Under the pieces are notes generated by a model. It was given only the letters and a program-made list of their open reading frames with translations. It searched no databases and had not been told where the DNA came from. From the NCBI RefSeq assembly GCF_017255015.1, contig NZ_JAFKCS010000003.1:224014-288013 (forward strand): DNA of 64,000 nucleotides, read 5' to 3'. Source of the DNA: Bowmanella yangjiangensis (GTDB lineage: Bacteria; Pseudomonadota; Gammaproteobacteria; Enterobacterales; Alteromonadaceae). Of this stretch, positions 15,950-24,498 are shown piece after piece. Position numbers and translations under genes: made by a program. Each line of letters starts with the position of its first letter. Position 1 is the stretch's first letter.

Positions 15950-18130
15950 TTAGCTCGCTGAATATCGAGGGGATATCTTGGCGCTATTAGCGGGGCTTAT
16001 AAAATATATTGAAACGAACCCATTTCTAAGCTCCGGGCCATAGATTTTAAGGAGCGCGTCCTTCAGTTCAGCCAAAGAATTGAAACCGTCATTTAATGCA
16101 TCGATCTCATCAAGTTCAGTATATTTTTTATATACAACCTTTGAAACATGAACTTCCATCAAATACGATACGTTCACATCGTCATCAAAACTCTTGTTTG
16201 TAAATAGTGAAAGAATTGAACTTTCTATCCTTTCTATTTTGCTCTTCTTAAACCTAATCGTTGTAATTTTTCTCCCTTCTATGAACCACTTCGCATATAT
16301 CTCATACAGATTGAAGTAGCTCCTATCAACTACACCGTATCCAGACATTGCGCTGGCAATACTTGCTAACTCACTGATTGAAATATTGTAAAATCTTTCG
16401 CTGCAAACTATTCCTTCAGAAACTATATTTTTTCTTTCGGTATCATTTGTTTTAGTGAGCAGTACATTATCTAAGGCGAGAAAATCCAAATCCATGTCTA
16501 AGAAGTATTTCAATGCATCTTGAGGGCTTTCACTAATTGGAAGCCCATGAGGGTTAAATGACGTGTTGGTTAGGATTGGCTCATATCCCAATTTCTCATA
16601 CTGACTTAAGATCTTAGCTATAGGAACGTCTTCATTTCTAGGAATGACTTGAATTCTTGCGCTATTATCCACATGCTTTACAGCCCCTAAATTGTCGTTT
16701 GTTTCTTTCGCGATTACAGCGGCGGTCATAAAACTATAATCAAAATTTTTATGTAAGTGGAAATGTTTGTGCGCAATATCTTCAAAGGTGACTGGGGCGA
16801 GAGGCATGTACAACTCTCTGTTTTTTATATAATTAATTCTATCTTTTATCGCTTTACAATCTGTTCTAGCTAAAATACTTCTGTTTCCCAAGGCTCTAGG
16901 ACCAACTTCGGAACGTCCCTGATGAATTGCTCCCACTTTATACTCAGCAAGTAGTTTTGACACATCGTGGAAAATGTTGTCTAGCTCATTGATGGTTACA
17001 ACCTTGCCATTGCAATTCGAACTGACGAATCTTTTAATTTCATCAACTTCGATAGATGTAGAGGTTCCTAAATATGTGTTGTTGACTTTTTGAGAAAATA
17101 TTTTACCTGTCTCTTTATATATACCAAAGCAAACATTTCCTAAAGACTGGCCAATATCTCCAGAAAATGGAGAAACAAAAAAATTAATTTCGGGAAGTTT
17201 GCGTAACAAGTGGCCGTTAGCCTTACAATTGAAGCCAACTCCCCCAGTTATGCAAATATTATTAACTTTATATTTGTTGTGCAGGAACCTTATTTTCCTT
17301 TCCATAGCATACTGTAACTGGTGCTGAACCCAAGCTGCGAGGTGGGCTGTCCGCATCGAAGAGACGCCTTTACCACTTAAAGATACTTCAGGGACATTGA
17401 GAGAGGCGAGAAAGCTAGAAATAATTCTTTCCACATCTTTAGGTCCAAACTCATTAGTATACCTAATTGATGAAGTTAGCTGGCCTTGGTCATTAATACT
17501 GAAGATGTCCAAATCTGCGAATTCATGAATAGAACCAAACCCAGAGAGGGCCATTAGTTTCCCAGCATTTTCGGAACTACCAAGGCCCAAATACTTTGTG
17601 AACGCCCTATATATTTCACCAAACCCCATGTCGAAAGGCTCCGAGAAATCATCATCAATCTTAAGAAATCCGTCGCCATCTATCAGAAAATATGAGTGTT
17701 GTTCACGTTGCCCTTTCCACCAATCCGGAGAACTACTATTACCAAATACATTGCCCCCCCCGTCAAATACACAAACCAAGGATTTATCAAATCCCGATAG
17801 ACAGTGTACACCGATGGCATGGGAAAGATGGTGATTGCAAGAAACAATCTTTGCATTGGGATATATGTTCTGAAGACCAGGTATTCGCTCTTGCTCACAA
17901 CAAGTTGATACTATCAACATATCTACGTCATGCAGATCCCTTGAAATGCTATTAAGTGCGACTTTTGAGGCTTCAACAAATCCGCCATCGTGCTTCAACT
18001 TAGTAACTCGTTCTTGAGCTAGCATAAAAGCTATTTCTTCATTAAAGTATATACATACGGAACCGTCAGCTAGACTCTTTCCAGTTAAAGTTTCGCCAAT
18101 ATTACCCCCAACTATTAGTTTATCTTTCAT
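15950..18130 (-). CDS. NodU/CmcH/TobZ-family carbamoyltransferase with C-terminal ASCH-like domain
   Basis: A 726-residue protein from the ATG at 18130 (AGGAAG upstream; the open frame to 18277 encodes an implausible hydrophobic extension). The family transfers carbamoyl from carbamoyl phosphate to hydroxyl groups via carbamoyl-AMP. N-terminal kinase-like fold: LAQERVTKLKHDGGF, CNHHLSHAIG with metal-binding His, and GGVGFNCKANG. YrdC-like half: RSEVGPRALGNRSILA and LTNTSFNPHGLPI. The last about 120 residues (EIYAKWFIEGRKITTIRF to LKDALLKIYGPE) match the ASCH/PUA-like pattern GxKxxTIR. ASCH-type domains bind RNA or modified nucleotides. Last gene of the cargo operon, overlapping its upstream neighbour by 11 bases. 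The substrate is unknown. Confidence 0.88.
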   Translation of the reverse strand: MKDKLIVGGNIGETLTGKSLADGSVCIYFNEEIAFMLAQERVTKLKHDGGFVEASKVALNSISRDLHDVDMLIVSTCCEQERIPGLQNIYPNAKIVSCNHHLSHAIGVHCLSGFDKSLVCVFDGGGNVFGNSSSPDWWKGQREQHSYFLIDGDGFLKIDDDFSEPFDMGFGEIYRAFTKYLGLGSSENAGKLMALSGFGSIHEFADLDIFSINDQGQLTSSIRYTNEFGPKDVERIISSFLASLNVPEVSLSGKGVSSMRTAHLAAWVQHQLQYAMERKIRFLHNKYKVNNICITGGVGFNCKANGHLLRKLPEINFFVSPFSGDIGQSLGNVCFGIYKETGKIFSQKVNNTYLGTSTSIEVDEIKRFVSSNCNGKVVTINELDNIFHDVSKLLAEYKVGAIHQGRSEVGPRALGNRSILARTDCKAIKDRINYIKNRELYMPLAPVTFEDIAHKHFHLHKNFDYSFMTAAVIAKETNDNLGAVKHVDNSARIQVIPRNEDVPIAKILSQYEKLGYEPILTNTSFNPHGLPISESPQDALKYFLDMDLDFLALDNVLLTKTNDTERKNIVSEGIVCSERFYNISISELASIASAMSGYGVVDRSYFNLYEIYAKWFIEGRKITTIRFKKSKIERIESSILSLFTNKSFDDDVNVSYLMEVHVSKVVYKKYTELDEIDALNDGFNSLAELKDALLKIYGPELRNGFVSIYFISPANSAKISPRYSAS

Positions 18131-19223
18131 TGTTCTTCCTATAAACAGCAATAGAATCAACCAAACTAACTGTAAAGCAAATAATTGAGAAATCCTTAAT
18201 AAAATCGGATAAGTTTTGAGAAACAACCGTAGAAGAAATGAGAGAAATGAATCCAGGTAGGAAATATAGTGTGGCAAAAAGAATGCTCAATATAATTTTC
18301 TTTAAAATTGGCTTTTTCTTTCTCCTTAAAATAACTGGTAAGCTAAAAAGATTATCACATTTTCCATCTATATCTTGGGACACGGAGTAGTTAATGTTTA
18401 TGGATGTTTTAGTAGAATAGTTAACGTGACCAACAGAAAAACCGAGCCGGAGTACATCATATTTCCCCATGGCCATAGCGAACTCTTTGCTTGGCGAAAT
18501 TTCTTTGCTTCCAGAAAGATAGACACCTCTCTTTTTAGGGTACTTGTTAATATCAAACTCTGCGTTTTTTCTAAACTGTGTAATTAGTATTTCATAACTC
18601 TCAGTTTCTTTGAGATCGAATACGCCGTTCTTCGGAACTATATTTTCAGTGTTAAAATCTTTGGCCTCGCTTATTCTTGAAATGCGATAGAAATCCATAT
18701 CTTTAAAAGGAGGGATCTCTGCTAATGCATTTACGGTTCTCAACCATTTTTTATTGCCAGAGTCAATCTTAGTATTGTGAGCTTCTCTGTTAATCAAAGA
18801 TCTATCTTCAGTATCTATTAGTACCAGTTTTTCAGTTTGTAATGTTGTGTTTATTCTAATCAGTTCGCTACTAGAAATATAGTCGCTTTTGGGGTAATCA
18901 AAATAATCACATAGCTCACATTCAAAATAGTAAATATTCCCTATAATCTCATAAGAGGAGAGCTTTATTTTTCGGATAGGATAAAAGTTTGAATAGATTG
19001 ATTCAGATTCACCTTCATGAGGAGGAAATTTGTTAGAATGATGGAAAATAATATATCCATCCATACCTATCTGGAGGGAGCTGTCACTAACCGAATTAGA
19101 ATCTATCCAACGATCCACATAACGAAGTCGAAATCTTGATCCCTCAGGTAAAGAAAGGATGTTTACAACTTCTAGCTGATATGGATCGCACGAGTTGATC
19201 ACAAAGGTTATTTTATTATTCAT
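18120..19223 (-). CDS. cargo-operon protein with C-terminal membrane hairpin, unknown
   Basis: A 367-residue protein of no family I recognise. The first about 300 residues are soluble and beta-rich; the C-terminus has two hydrophobic segments (about 308-332, KKIILSILFATLYFLPGFISL, and 340-358, FSIICFTVSLVDSI), giving a membrane-anchored cytoplasmic domain. It starts six bases after the methyltransferase stop and overlaps the carbamoyltransferase start by 11 bases, so all are translated together. The AT-rich codon use matches the operon and differs from the backbone. Confidence 0.65.
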   Translation of the reverse strand: MNNKITFVINSCDPYQLEVVNILSLPEGSRFRLRYVDRWIDSNSVSDSSLQIGMDGYIIFHHSNKFPPHEGESESIYSNFYPIRKIKLSSYEIIGNIYYFECELCDYFDYPKSDYISSSELIRINTTLQTEKLVLIDTEDRSLINREAHNTKIDSGNKKWLRTVNALAEIPPFKDMDFYRISRISEAKDFNTENIVPKNGVFDLKETESYEILITQFRKNAEFDINKYPKKRGVYLSGSKEISPSKEFAMAMGKYDVLRLGFSVGHVNYSTKTSININYSVSQDIDGKCDNLFSLPVILRRKKKPILKKIILSILFATLYFLPGFISLISSTVVSQNLSDFIKDFSIICFTVSLVDSIAVYRKNNER

Positions 19224-19229
19224 ATTCCA

Positions 19230-20396
19230 TTACCTTCTTAAAACAAGAATTTCTTCTTTTTTTACGCCGCCAGTAGGATGAATGAAGTAGTTTTGATTAA
19301 CACTTCTCTCTTTAGAAATCTGTCTTTTTAGTCCTAGTTCTTTTTCCATCCATTCAGACAAAGGTTCTATCACTTTGCCTTGATACTTTGCTGACTCTCC
19401 AATAACTAAACAAAGAAATGCATCATCATTCATGACTTCAGAAACTTTATTAACAAAGTTGCGCATAGAGGTCATATACTCTTGATAGGAATTACTTCTT
19501 TTTCTTTTCCACCTTGCACCAATTTCCTTGCTTTTTGCATTGTCAATGCTATCTGAGAAGTTATACCACAGATGAGCTAATCTAAAGCCAGTGGAGTAAT
19601 CTGTCACACTTAAATAAGGAGGAGATGTCACTATTAGGTCGAACATACCATAAGTTGAAAAATCAAACTCATCTATGTTTTTATTTTCACAGTATGTATC
19701 AGTAACATTTAGTGTTGAGTGTCTTTTACTAAGCCCAATTACTACTCGCTCCATTCGAGATTTAAACAGTGACATTGCATCTTTAAATAATACGTTATCT
19801 TTTGGCTTTACCTTGTCTGCATAATACGTATAAGGCTTTTTTGTCTCAAGGCCAGAGCAAGGCATCAAAATCGAGATAAATAAAAGTTTCAAGACGTCTT
19901 TAAGATGCCCATCTTCATCTTCAATACAGCTCCAGATAGAAAACAATTGGGAAAGTGTTGTTTCGTGAAACCATCCCCTCAACTCTTCAATATTGGAATA
20001 AGGAATACTATCATTAGAAAATACTAAATATTGTTCTTTGTTACATAACCGCAATTCTGCATTATCAATTACTTGTAGCAGGTCATTAATGTGGAAATCT
20101 AATTCACCTAAAAGCTCGATTTTTACATTAGTCATAAATGTCGCTAGTGGATTGATATCAATGCCTACGCATGGTCTATTTAATCTTGCGGATTCGATTA
20201 ACGTTGTGCCGCTACCGCAGAATGGGTCTAAAACTCTGTCTCCGGTATTTGATAGTTCATTGATTAGCATCGCTGGAATCTGTGGTATATATCTTGAGGG
20301 GTACCAGCATATGTTGTGTGGGAATATTTCCTTAGTACTGATTTCTTTGAAATCCCAATCCAGAAGCCCAAGGTTGTTAACAACAGTCTTATTCAT
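19230..20396 (-). CDS. DNA N4-cytosine/N6-adenine methyltransferase
   Basis: A 388-residue SAM-dependent DNA methyltransferase from the ATG at 20396. The SAM motif DPFCGSGTT (about residues 57-65) and the catalytic TSPPY (about 257-261) are intact; TSPPY is more typical of N4-cytosine enzymes. The N-terminal WYPSRYIPQIPAMLI segment is found in solitary and phage-defence-linked methylases. The start lies inside the last codons of the HD gene (8-base overlap), indicating translational coupling. No restriction nuclease is adjacent. Target site unknown. Confidence 0.88.
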   Translation of the reverse strand: MNKTVVNNLGLLDWDFKEISTKEIFPHNICWYPSRYIPQIPAMLINELSNTGDRVLDPFCGSGTTLIESARLNRPCVGIDINPLATFMTNVKIELLGELDFHINDLLQVIDNAELRLCNKEQYLVFSNDSIPYSNIEELRGWFHETTLSQLFSIWSCIEDEDGHLKDVLKLLFISILMPCSGLETKKPYTYYADKVKPKDNVLFKDAMSLFKSRMERVVIGLSKRHSTLNVTDTYCENKNIDEFDFSTYGMFDLIVTSPPYLSVTDYSTGFRLAHLWYNFSDSIDNAKSKEIGARWKRKRSNSYQEYMTSMRNFVNKVSEVMNDDAFLCLVIGESAKYQGKVIEPLSEWMEKELGLKRQISKERSVNQNYFIHPTGGVKKEEILVLRR

Positions 20397-21678
20397 CAAA
20401 TAAACTTAAATTTTCATTGGCAATAAATTTCTTTTCTATCTTGGAATTTCCAAAGACTTCTTCTATTTTTTTGTGGAGAATGTTTGTGATTTTTTCACTC
20501 AGTTTCAATAGGTTTTTGTTTTTAATGATTATTCCAAAAAGAACTTTTCTTACATCATCTCCTAATTCAATGAGTTCATTATCACACATTATGATAACTC
20601 TTCTGGATGTCTTCCTATTGTCTGTTGTAATGTGAATTCCTATATCTTTCTCATTAACTTCTAATTTGAGCAAAGAAAGTTCATTGACAATAAATGTTAT
20701 CAATTCATGTAACTCGGCCTCATTTTCTCTTAAAAAGATAGAATCAAAGTTTTTAGTTGAAATTATAGAAATACAATCAGGTAGGTCATAATTCATTAAT
20801 TTCGTGGAAACATCTCTGGATTCTTCCAATTCCAAAGAAAACTTTAGCAACTCGTTATCAGTTAAGTTTGTAAGTTGTCTTAGTGCTAGTTCTCCGCCGG
20901 ATTTGTACAGCTTTCCGACAAGTTCAAATATCATATATTCATAAGAAATATAGTCTGATGAATAAATAAAATCATGATATACCTTTGCTCTAACATCCAT
21001 CCAGTTTTCTACTAGATAAAGGTTTGTTTTATCTATCTTAAAATACTTGGCATCTTCACTTAGTCGCAAGTTGGTAGCTAAACTTATAGGTAAGTTTTTA
21101 TCAAAATCCAATCCAATGTATAGAGCCATTCTTGAAACATTGTCTATATTATCTAAGTCCATTGTTTCTGAATTTATGACACAGCTTTCTTCACCGTCTA
21201 TAATTGATTTAACAATCTTTGGGTCGATTTTATAAGAGCTTTCTAAATTTTTTGTTAGAAAGCCAACAGGTGAAATTCCACTCCTAACTGGTTTGTTAAC
21301 ATTAATCGAGGAGTTTCCAGGTATAATCCAATCAGCAATTTCAACATGATCAAAGTCCTTGTATCTGGCAATTGCCCATTCAACAGCATGACCAAAAGAA
21401 GCACAGCTTATATCGTGATATATGGCCGAACATATATATTCGTTGTACTTCAATCTAACTCTGGGTTCATTTTTTGACATTATGTCTACAAGAATTGCTG
21501 TTCCAATTGAATGCTCTAGACGAGTAATGCTTGTTAGGCTTAGTTTACTTAAAGACCGAAAATTCATTAAACCTATGGATTGCAACCTAAGTATTACTGG
21601 CTGCTTAATCAAATCAGAAAATATTGTTGGAAGCTCAACTTTTCCATAAAGAGGATCGTAGTACTGTGTTCTTTTCAT
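20389..21678 (-). CDS. HD-superfamily phosphohydrolase (COG1078/SAMHD1-like)
   Basis: A 429-residue protein. The start at 21678 is preferred because AAGAGGA sits six bases upstream; ATG 21684 abuts that site. The N-terminus follows the dNTPase-like pattern: YYDPLYGKVELP, VILRLQSIGL, TRLEHSIGT (His58 counted from the first Met) and YHDISCASFGHA (His90-Asp91, His99). Relatives hydrolyse deoxynucleotides or cyclic nucleotides with a metal at the HD site. The usual HDIGHGPFSH is changed to HDISCASFGH, losing the histidine after HDIG. The C-terminal half is unassigned. First gene of the four-gene cargo operon. Confidence 0.75.
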   Translation of the reverse strand: MKRTQYYDPLYGKVELPTIFSDLIKQPVILRLQSIGLMNFRSLSKLSLTSITRLEHSIGTAILVDIMSKNEPRVRLKYNEYICSAIYHDISCASFGHAVEWAIARYKDFDHVEIADWIIPGNSSINVNKPVRSGISPVGFLTKNLESSYKIDPKIVKSIIDGEESCVINSETMDLDNIDNVSRMALYIGLDFDKNLPISLATNLRLSEDAKYFKIDKTNLYLVENWMDVRAKVYHDFIYSSDYISYEYMIFELVGKLYKSGGELALRQLTNLTDNELLKFSLELEESRDVSTKLMNYDLPDCISIISTKNFDSIFLRENEAELHELITFIVNELSLLKLEVNEKDIGIHITTDNRKTSRRVIIMCDNELIELGDDVRKVLFGIIIKNKNLLKLSEKITNILHKKIEEVFGNSKIEKKFIANENLSLFDE

Positions 21679-21919
21679 ATTCATTCCTCTTAATCGAGAG
21701 CAATCTTCTTGAAGACCAATTCGGTTAACTAGAAGCAGTGAAAGACGCCACTACTAATAGTTATATGATAAATAGTCTTAGGCTTCAGGTTGAGGTTTTC
21801 AACAAGACAGGGCCATTTCGACCCTTAACGATACCAGATTTGAATTAAAATGCAGCAAGCTTTTGGCCAGCTACCTAGTAATGTAAGTAGTTATAGTAAC
21901 ATATTGAAATGCTTAAACT

Positions 21920-22699
21920 TTACCATGCTAAGATTGTGTTCGCTTGTGCCATGTCTGCTGCCCTTGCAGACAGCGCACTTTCATCTTTAGCGGCATCCAG
22001 TTTTGTTCCAGCAGACTCGATTTGAAGCAACCGATTCTGGTTGACTAAAAGTTCTGCCATCATACGGTTGTTTAGGTCAATACTGCCTTTCAGGTCTTCA
22101 GTTTTATCAACTTGCCCAATCCACTCATCCACCTGGGCCATTTGCTTGCCTACGGTGTGGTAGGTAGTGGTGGCAATTGCATCAGTATTGGCTATCTGGT
22201 TGATCCTTAGCTTTGTGCGCTTTTCTATCTCTTCAGCAACCATCATGGCACCAGATAAATCATCTTTGTCCAGATACTTTCTCATACGATTCACTGCGCT
22301 GACTCGCTCTAGGTCATAGGCGCCAGTGAGTGTTGCCTGGTTAGCATCTTCGAATAGGTCGATTGTGGCCACCCACTCTTCAGGGAGGTTGTTTCTTTGC
22401 TCTTGGATGAGTGGGTTATTGAGAACTTTGGCCATATCCCTGACGCCGGTGATAGAGCCGAAGGTTTCTTTAGCCGTTTCCAACTGGTTTTTCAGTTCGA
22501 CTATCTGGTCATACTGTGCTTTCAGGTCTTTGACCTGAGTAACGTATTGCTCGTATTGTTGAAGCTGTTGCTGCAAATTCGAGACAGTGTTTGATATTGT
22601 AGGTACCAAGTTTGCTACGTCAACGGTGGGGATACCAGTAGCCAATACAGAGTTAGAGGTGAAAATGACAAACGTCGCAAAGATTGTTTGTAGCCTCAT
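21920..22699 (-). CDS. virB5: VirB5-like type IV secretion pilus-tip protein
   Basis: A 259-residue exported protein with a signal peptide (about 1-20, ending SVLATG) and the VirB5 pattern: GIPTVDVANLV followed by long glutamine-rich coiled-coil helices (LQQQLQQYEQYVTQVKDLKAQYDQI), a GVRD loop and a helical C-terminus. VirB5 is a minor pilin at the T-pilus tip that helps recipient contact. It lies three bases after virB6, in reverse order to the canonical virB5-virB6. No other core virB genes except virB6 are present. Confidence 0.83.
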   Translation of the reverse strand: MRLQTIFATFVIFTSNSVLATGIPTVDVANLVPTISNTVSNLQQQLQQYEQYVTQVKDLKAQYDQIVELKNQLETAKETFGSITGVRDMAKVLNNPLIQEQRNNLPEEWVATIDLFEDANQATLTGAYDLERVSAVNRMRKYLDKDDLSGAMMVAEEIEKRTKLRINQIANTDAIATTTYHTVGKQMAQVDEWIGQVDKTEDLKGSIDLNNRMMAELLVNQNRLLQIESAGTKLDAAKDESALSARAADMAQANTILAW

Positions 22700-22702
22700 C
22701 GG

Positions 22703-23659
22703 TCATCTCCTAACAATCTGATTGGTGGCGGAAGGACGTTGGAATTTGCTCATGAAGTCTCTTCCTCCTCGATAAGCCTTGCCAGTAACATTGGCTGTTA
22801 TCGATACACCTTTTTGAATAGAGTTGGTAAGTCGCTGGAACCCTCCAGAGTCCGTTAAGGAAAAACCTTGTGATATCGCTGCCGCCATGTTCCTAAGTTC
22901 CTTTACTGCAAAAAGCATTAATCCCATAACAATGAAAGTTGGCCAGACGTCGCCCAGTTCGTATACGGATTTGGTAGTGTCGATGCGGGAAAGAGCTTCT
23001 TCAATCAAAGAGGCAAGTAAACCCATGAACGCCACCATGAGAATCATCAAGATGAGATAGTTAGCAATCTGTGCATACCATTGTTCAAAGAACCGTTTCG
23101 TGGCCTTTGACAGTAGACTTAGAAATATTAGAGGGCCTATCGTTAGTAGCATACCCACAGCAATCTTGGCCATCATATACATACCAAATAAATAGATCGC
23201 ATAGACAGCTGCAAAGAATGCAGTTATTACTGAAAGTGCATATGGCCAGAACCAGCCTTCCCCAGCTTTAAGCTTGTCGATGAAACCGAGAAACTGATAA
23301 ATCTGTTTGTCCAGCTCCCCGGCGAATGACGTATAGGAAGGTGAAATCATGCTAATGCTGGATGACAACACATCCTCAATACCACCTTTGATAAAGGTGG
23401 TATATCCCCACGCATTCAGACCAAAGCTAAATACGATGAAGATAGTAAACATATGGCTCATAAACTCTTTCATTGTGAGTTCGATAGCCCCTCTATATAA
23501 GGCGACCCCCATACCTATAAAGTAGCAGGCAAACAGAGGTCTAAATACATCGTAACCGTAGCCATAAAAGTCCAGCAGGACTTGCTCAAGACGGGCGTCT
23601 GTCATGGCTATCAGCATTGCTTCCAGTTCGGTAAAAAGTGAAGTGGGGGCTATATCCAT
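22703..23659 (-). CDS. virB6: VirB6-like polytopic T4SS inner-membrane protein
   Basis: A 318-residue inner-membrane protein with at least five hydrophobic segments (around residues 38-55, 68-88, 140-160, 165-185, 200-220 and 242-260). The central YFLGMYMMAKIAVGMLLTIGPLIF-type region is the VirB6 hallmark, as is the conserved FFEQWYAQIANYLI stretch. VirB6 helps pass DNA across the inner membrane and can be a target for entry exclusion. Its ATG overlaps the stop of the upstream gene by one base. Confidence 0.87.
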   Translation of the reverse strand: MDIAPTSLFTELEAMLIAMTDARLEQVLLDFYGYGYDVFRPLFACYFIGMGVALYRGAIELTMKEFMSHMFTIFIVFSFGLNAWGYTTFIKGGIEDVLSSSISMISPSYTSFAGELDKQIYQFLGFIDKLKAGEGWFWPYALSVITAFFAAVYAIYLFGMYMMAKIAVGMLLTIGPLIFLSLLSKATKRFFEQWYAQIANYLILMILMVAFMGLLASLIEEALSRIDTTKSVYELGDVWPTFIVMGLMLFAVKELRNMAAAISQGFSLTDSGGFQRLTNSIQKGVSITANVTGKAYRGGRDFMSKFQRPSATNQIVRR

Positions 23660-24186
23660 TATTTACCCTCAACCTGGTCTTTTCGTGCTTCAAAAGCTTT
23701 TAACCTGGTTAATTGCTCCTGGCGTAACATTTCGCCGTCAGCAGCGGCTTTTTTACGTTTGTCATCCCACCAGGGCTGCATTGTGGTAGAAGCTTTAAGT
23801 GTGGCCGCATCAGCGCTGGAAACGACGCCTGTGCGCATTTCCCAGAAGATAGGCGAGCTTAGCTGTGCTGGATCAACATCAATGCCATAACGCTTTAATT
23901 CATCAGCTTGACGTGCCCAGGCCTTGTTGCAGCGCTCCTTTGAGTCCTGGAAAGATTTCCAGCGATCCATGCACACATCAGGAAACGGGAACTTCTTCAG
24001 TATTAGGACATTCTCGGGCTTCAGATAAGATTGTAACGGGTGCTCATTACTCCATTCTTGGGCGAATGCTCCGAAGGCGGCAGTAAGTTGATATATCAGC
24101 GCGATACCCATTACCCAGGGAATGAATCTGGCCGAATATGTCATCCCTTTTAACAAGCTAATAATTGCAGTATCTAACTTTTCCAT
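23659..24186 (-). CDS. T4SS-linked membrane protein, unknown
   Basis: A 175-residue protein with one hydrophobic segment near the N-terminus (about 19-42, RFIPWVMGIALIYQLTAAFG) and a soluble remainder with two cysteines (CMDRWKSFQDSKERC) that could form a disulfide in the periplasm. It is the first gene of a three-gene unit with virB6 and virB5, overlapping virB6 by one base. It is too large for a typical Eex lipoprotein and lacks a lipobox. I do not recognise the family. Confidence 0.65.
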   Translation of the reverse strand: MEKLDTAIISLLKGMTYSARFIPWVMGIALIYQLTAAFGAFAQEWSNEHPLQSYLKPENVLILKKFPFPDVCMDRWKSFQDSKERCNKAWARQADELKRYGIDVDPAQLSSPIFWEMRTGVVSSADAATLKASTTMQPWWDDKRKKAAADGEMLRQEQLTRLKAFEARKDQVEGK

Positions 24187-24498
24187 TTACAGCCTCACAT
24201 TTTCTATTGATAGAATTAAGTTGATTAGAAATTAGATTTATTTTATTAATTAAGAAAGATCTGCTCAATGGGATTGAGTATGTTTTTAAAGGTTTTAATT
24301 CCTTTAAATACAGTGGGTTACATTTATAATGCTGTATCTGGTATGGTATTTTGACTTTGAAAATATCCGTTAGAGTGCGACCTGCGGATGGGGGGCTAGA
24401 AATAGCCCCCCAATTCTCTAATATGTGACACTGTCACAGCCTATTTAAAATTACATTCAAAGAACACTGTGATTTGTTACGTATGGTTTCTATTTGAC
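24187..24498. other. AT-rich intergenic region with a hairpin and a 15-bp palindrome
   Basis: 312 bases between the T4SS unit and the DUF3268 gene with no convincing gene. It holds a strong hairpin, GGGGGGCTA (24390-24398) with TAGCCCCCC (24403-24411) and a GAAA loop, lacking a T-run. It also has the perfect palindrome TGTGACA-C-TGTCACA (24424-24438), which may be a further regulator site. Promoters for the T4SS unit probably lie at 24190-24370. Confidence 0.5.

Noticed and set aside
18131..18277. Hydrophobic N-terminal extension on the carbamoyltransferase
   Set aside because: It lies within the upstream gene in another frame, and ATG 18130 has its own ribosome site; NodU-family proteins are cytosolic.
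20389..20396. Frameshift between HD and methyltransferase genes
   Set aside because: Both genes have complete domains; the 8-base overlap is ordinary translational coupling.
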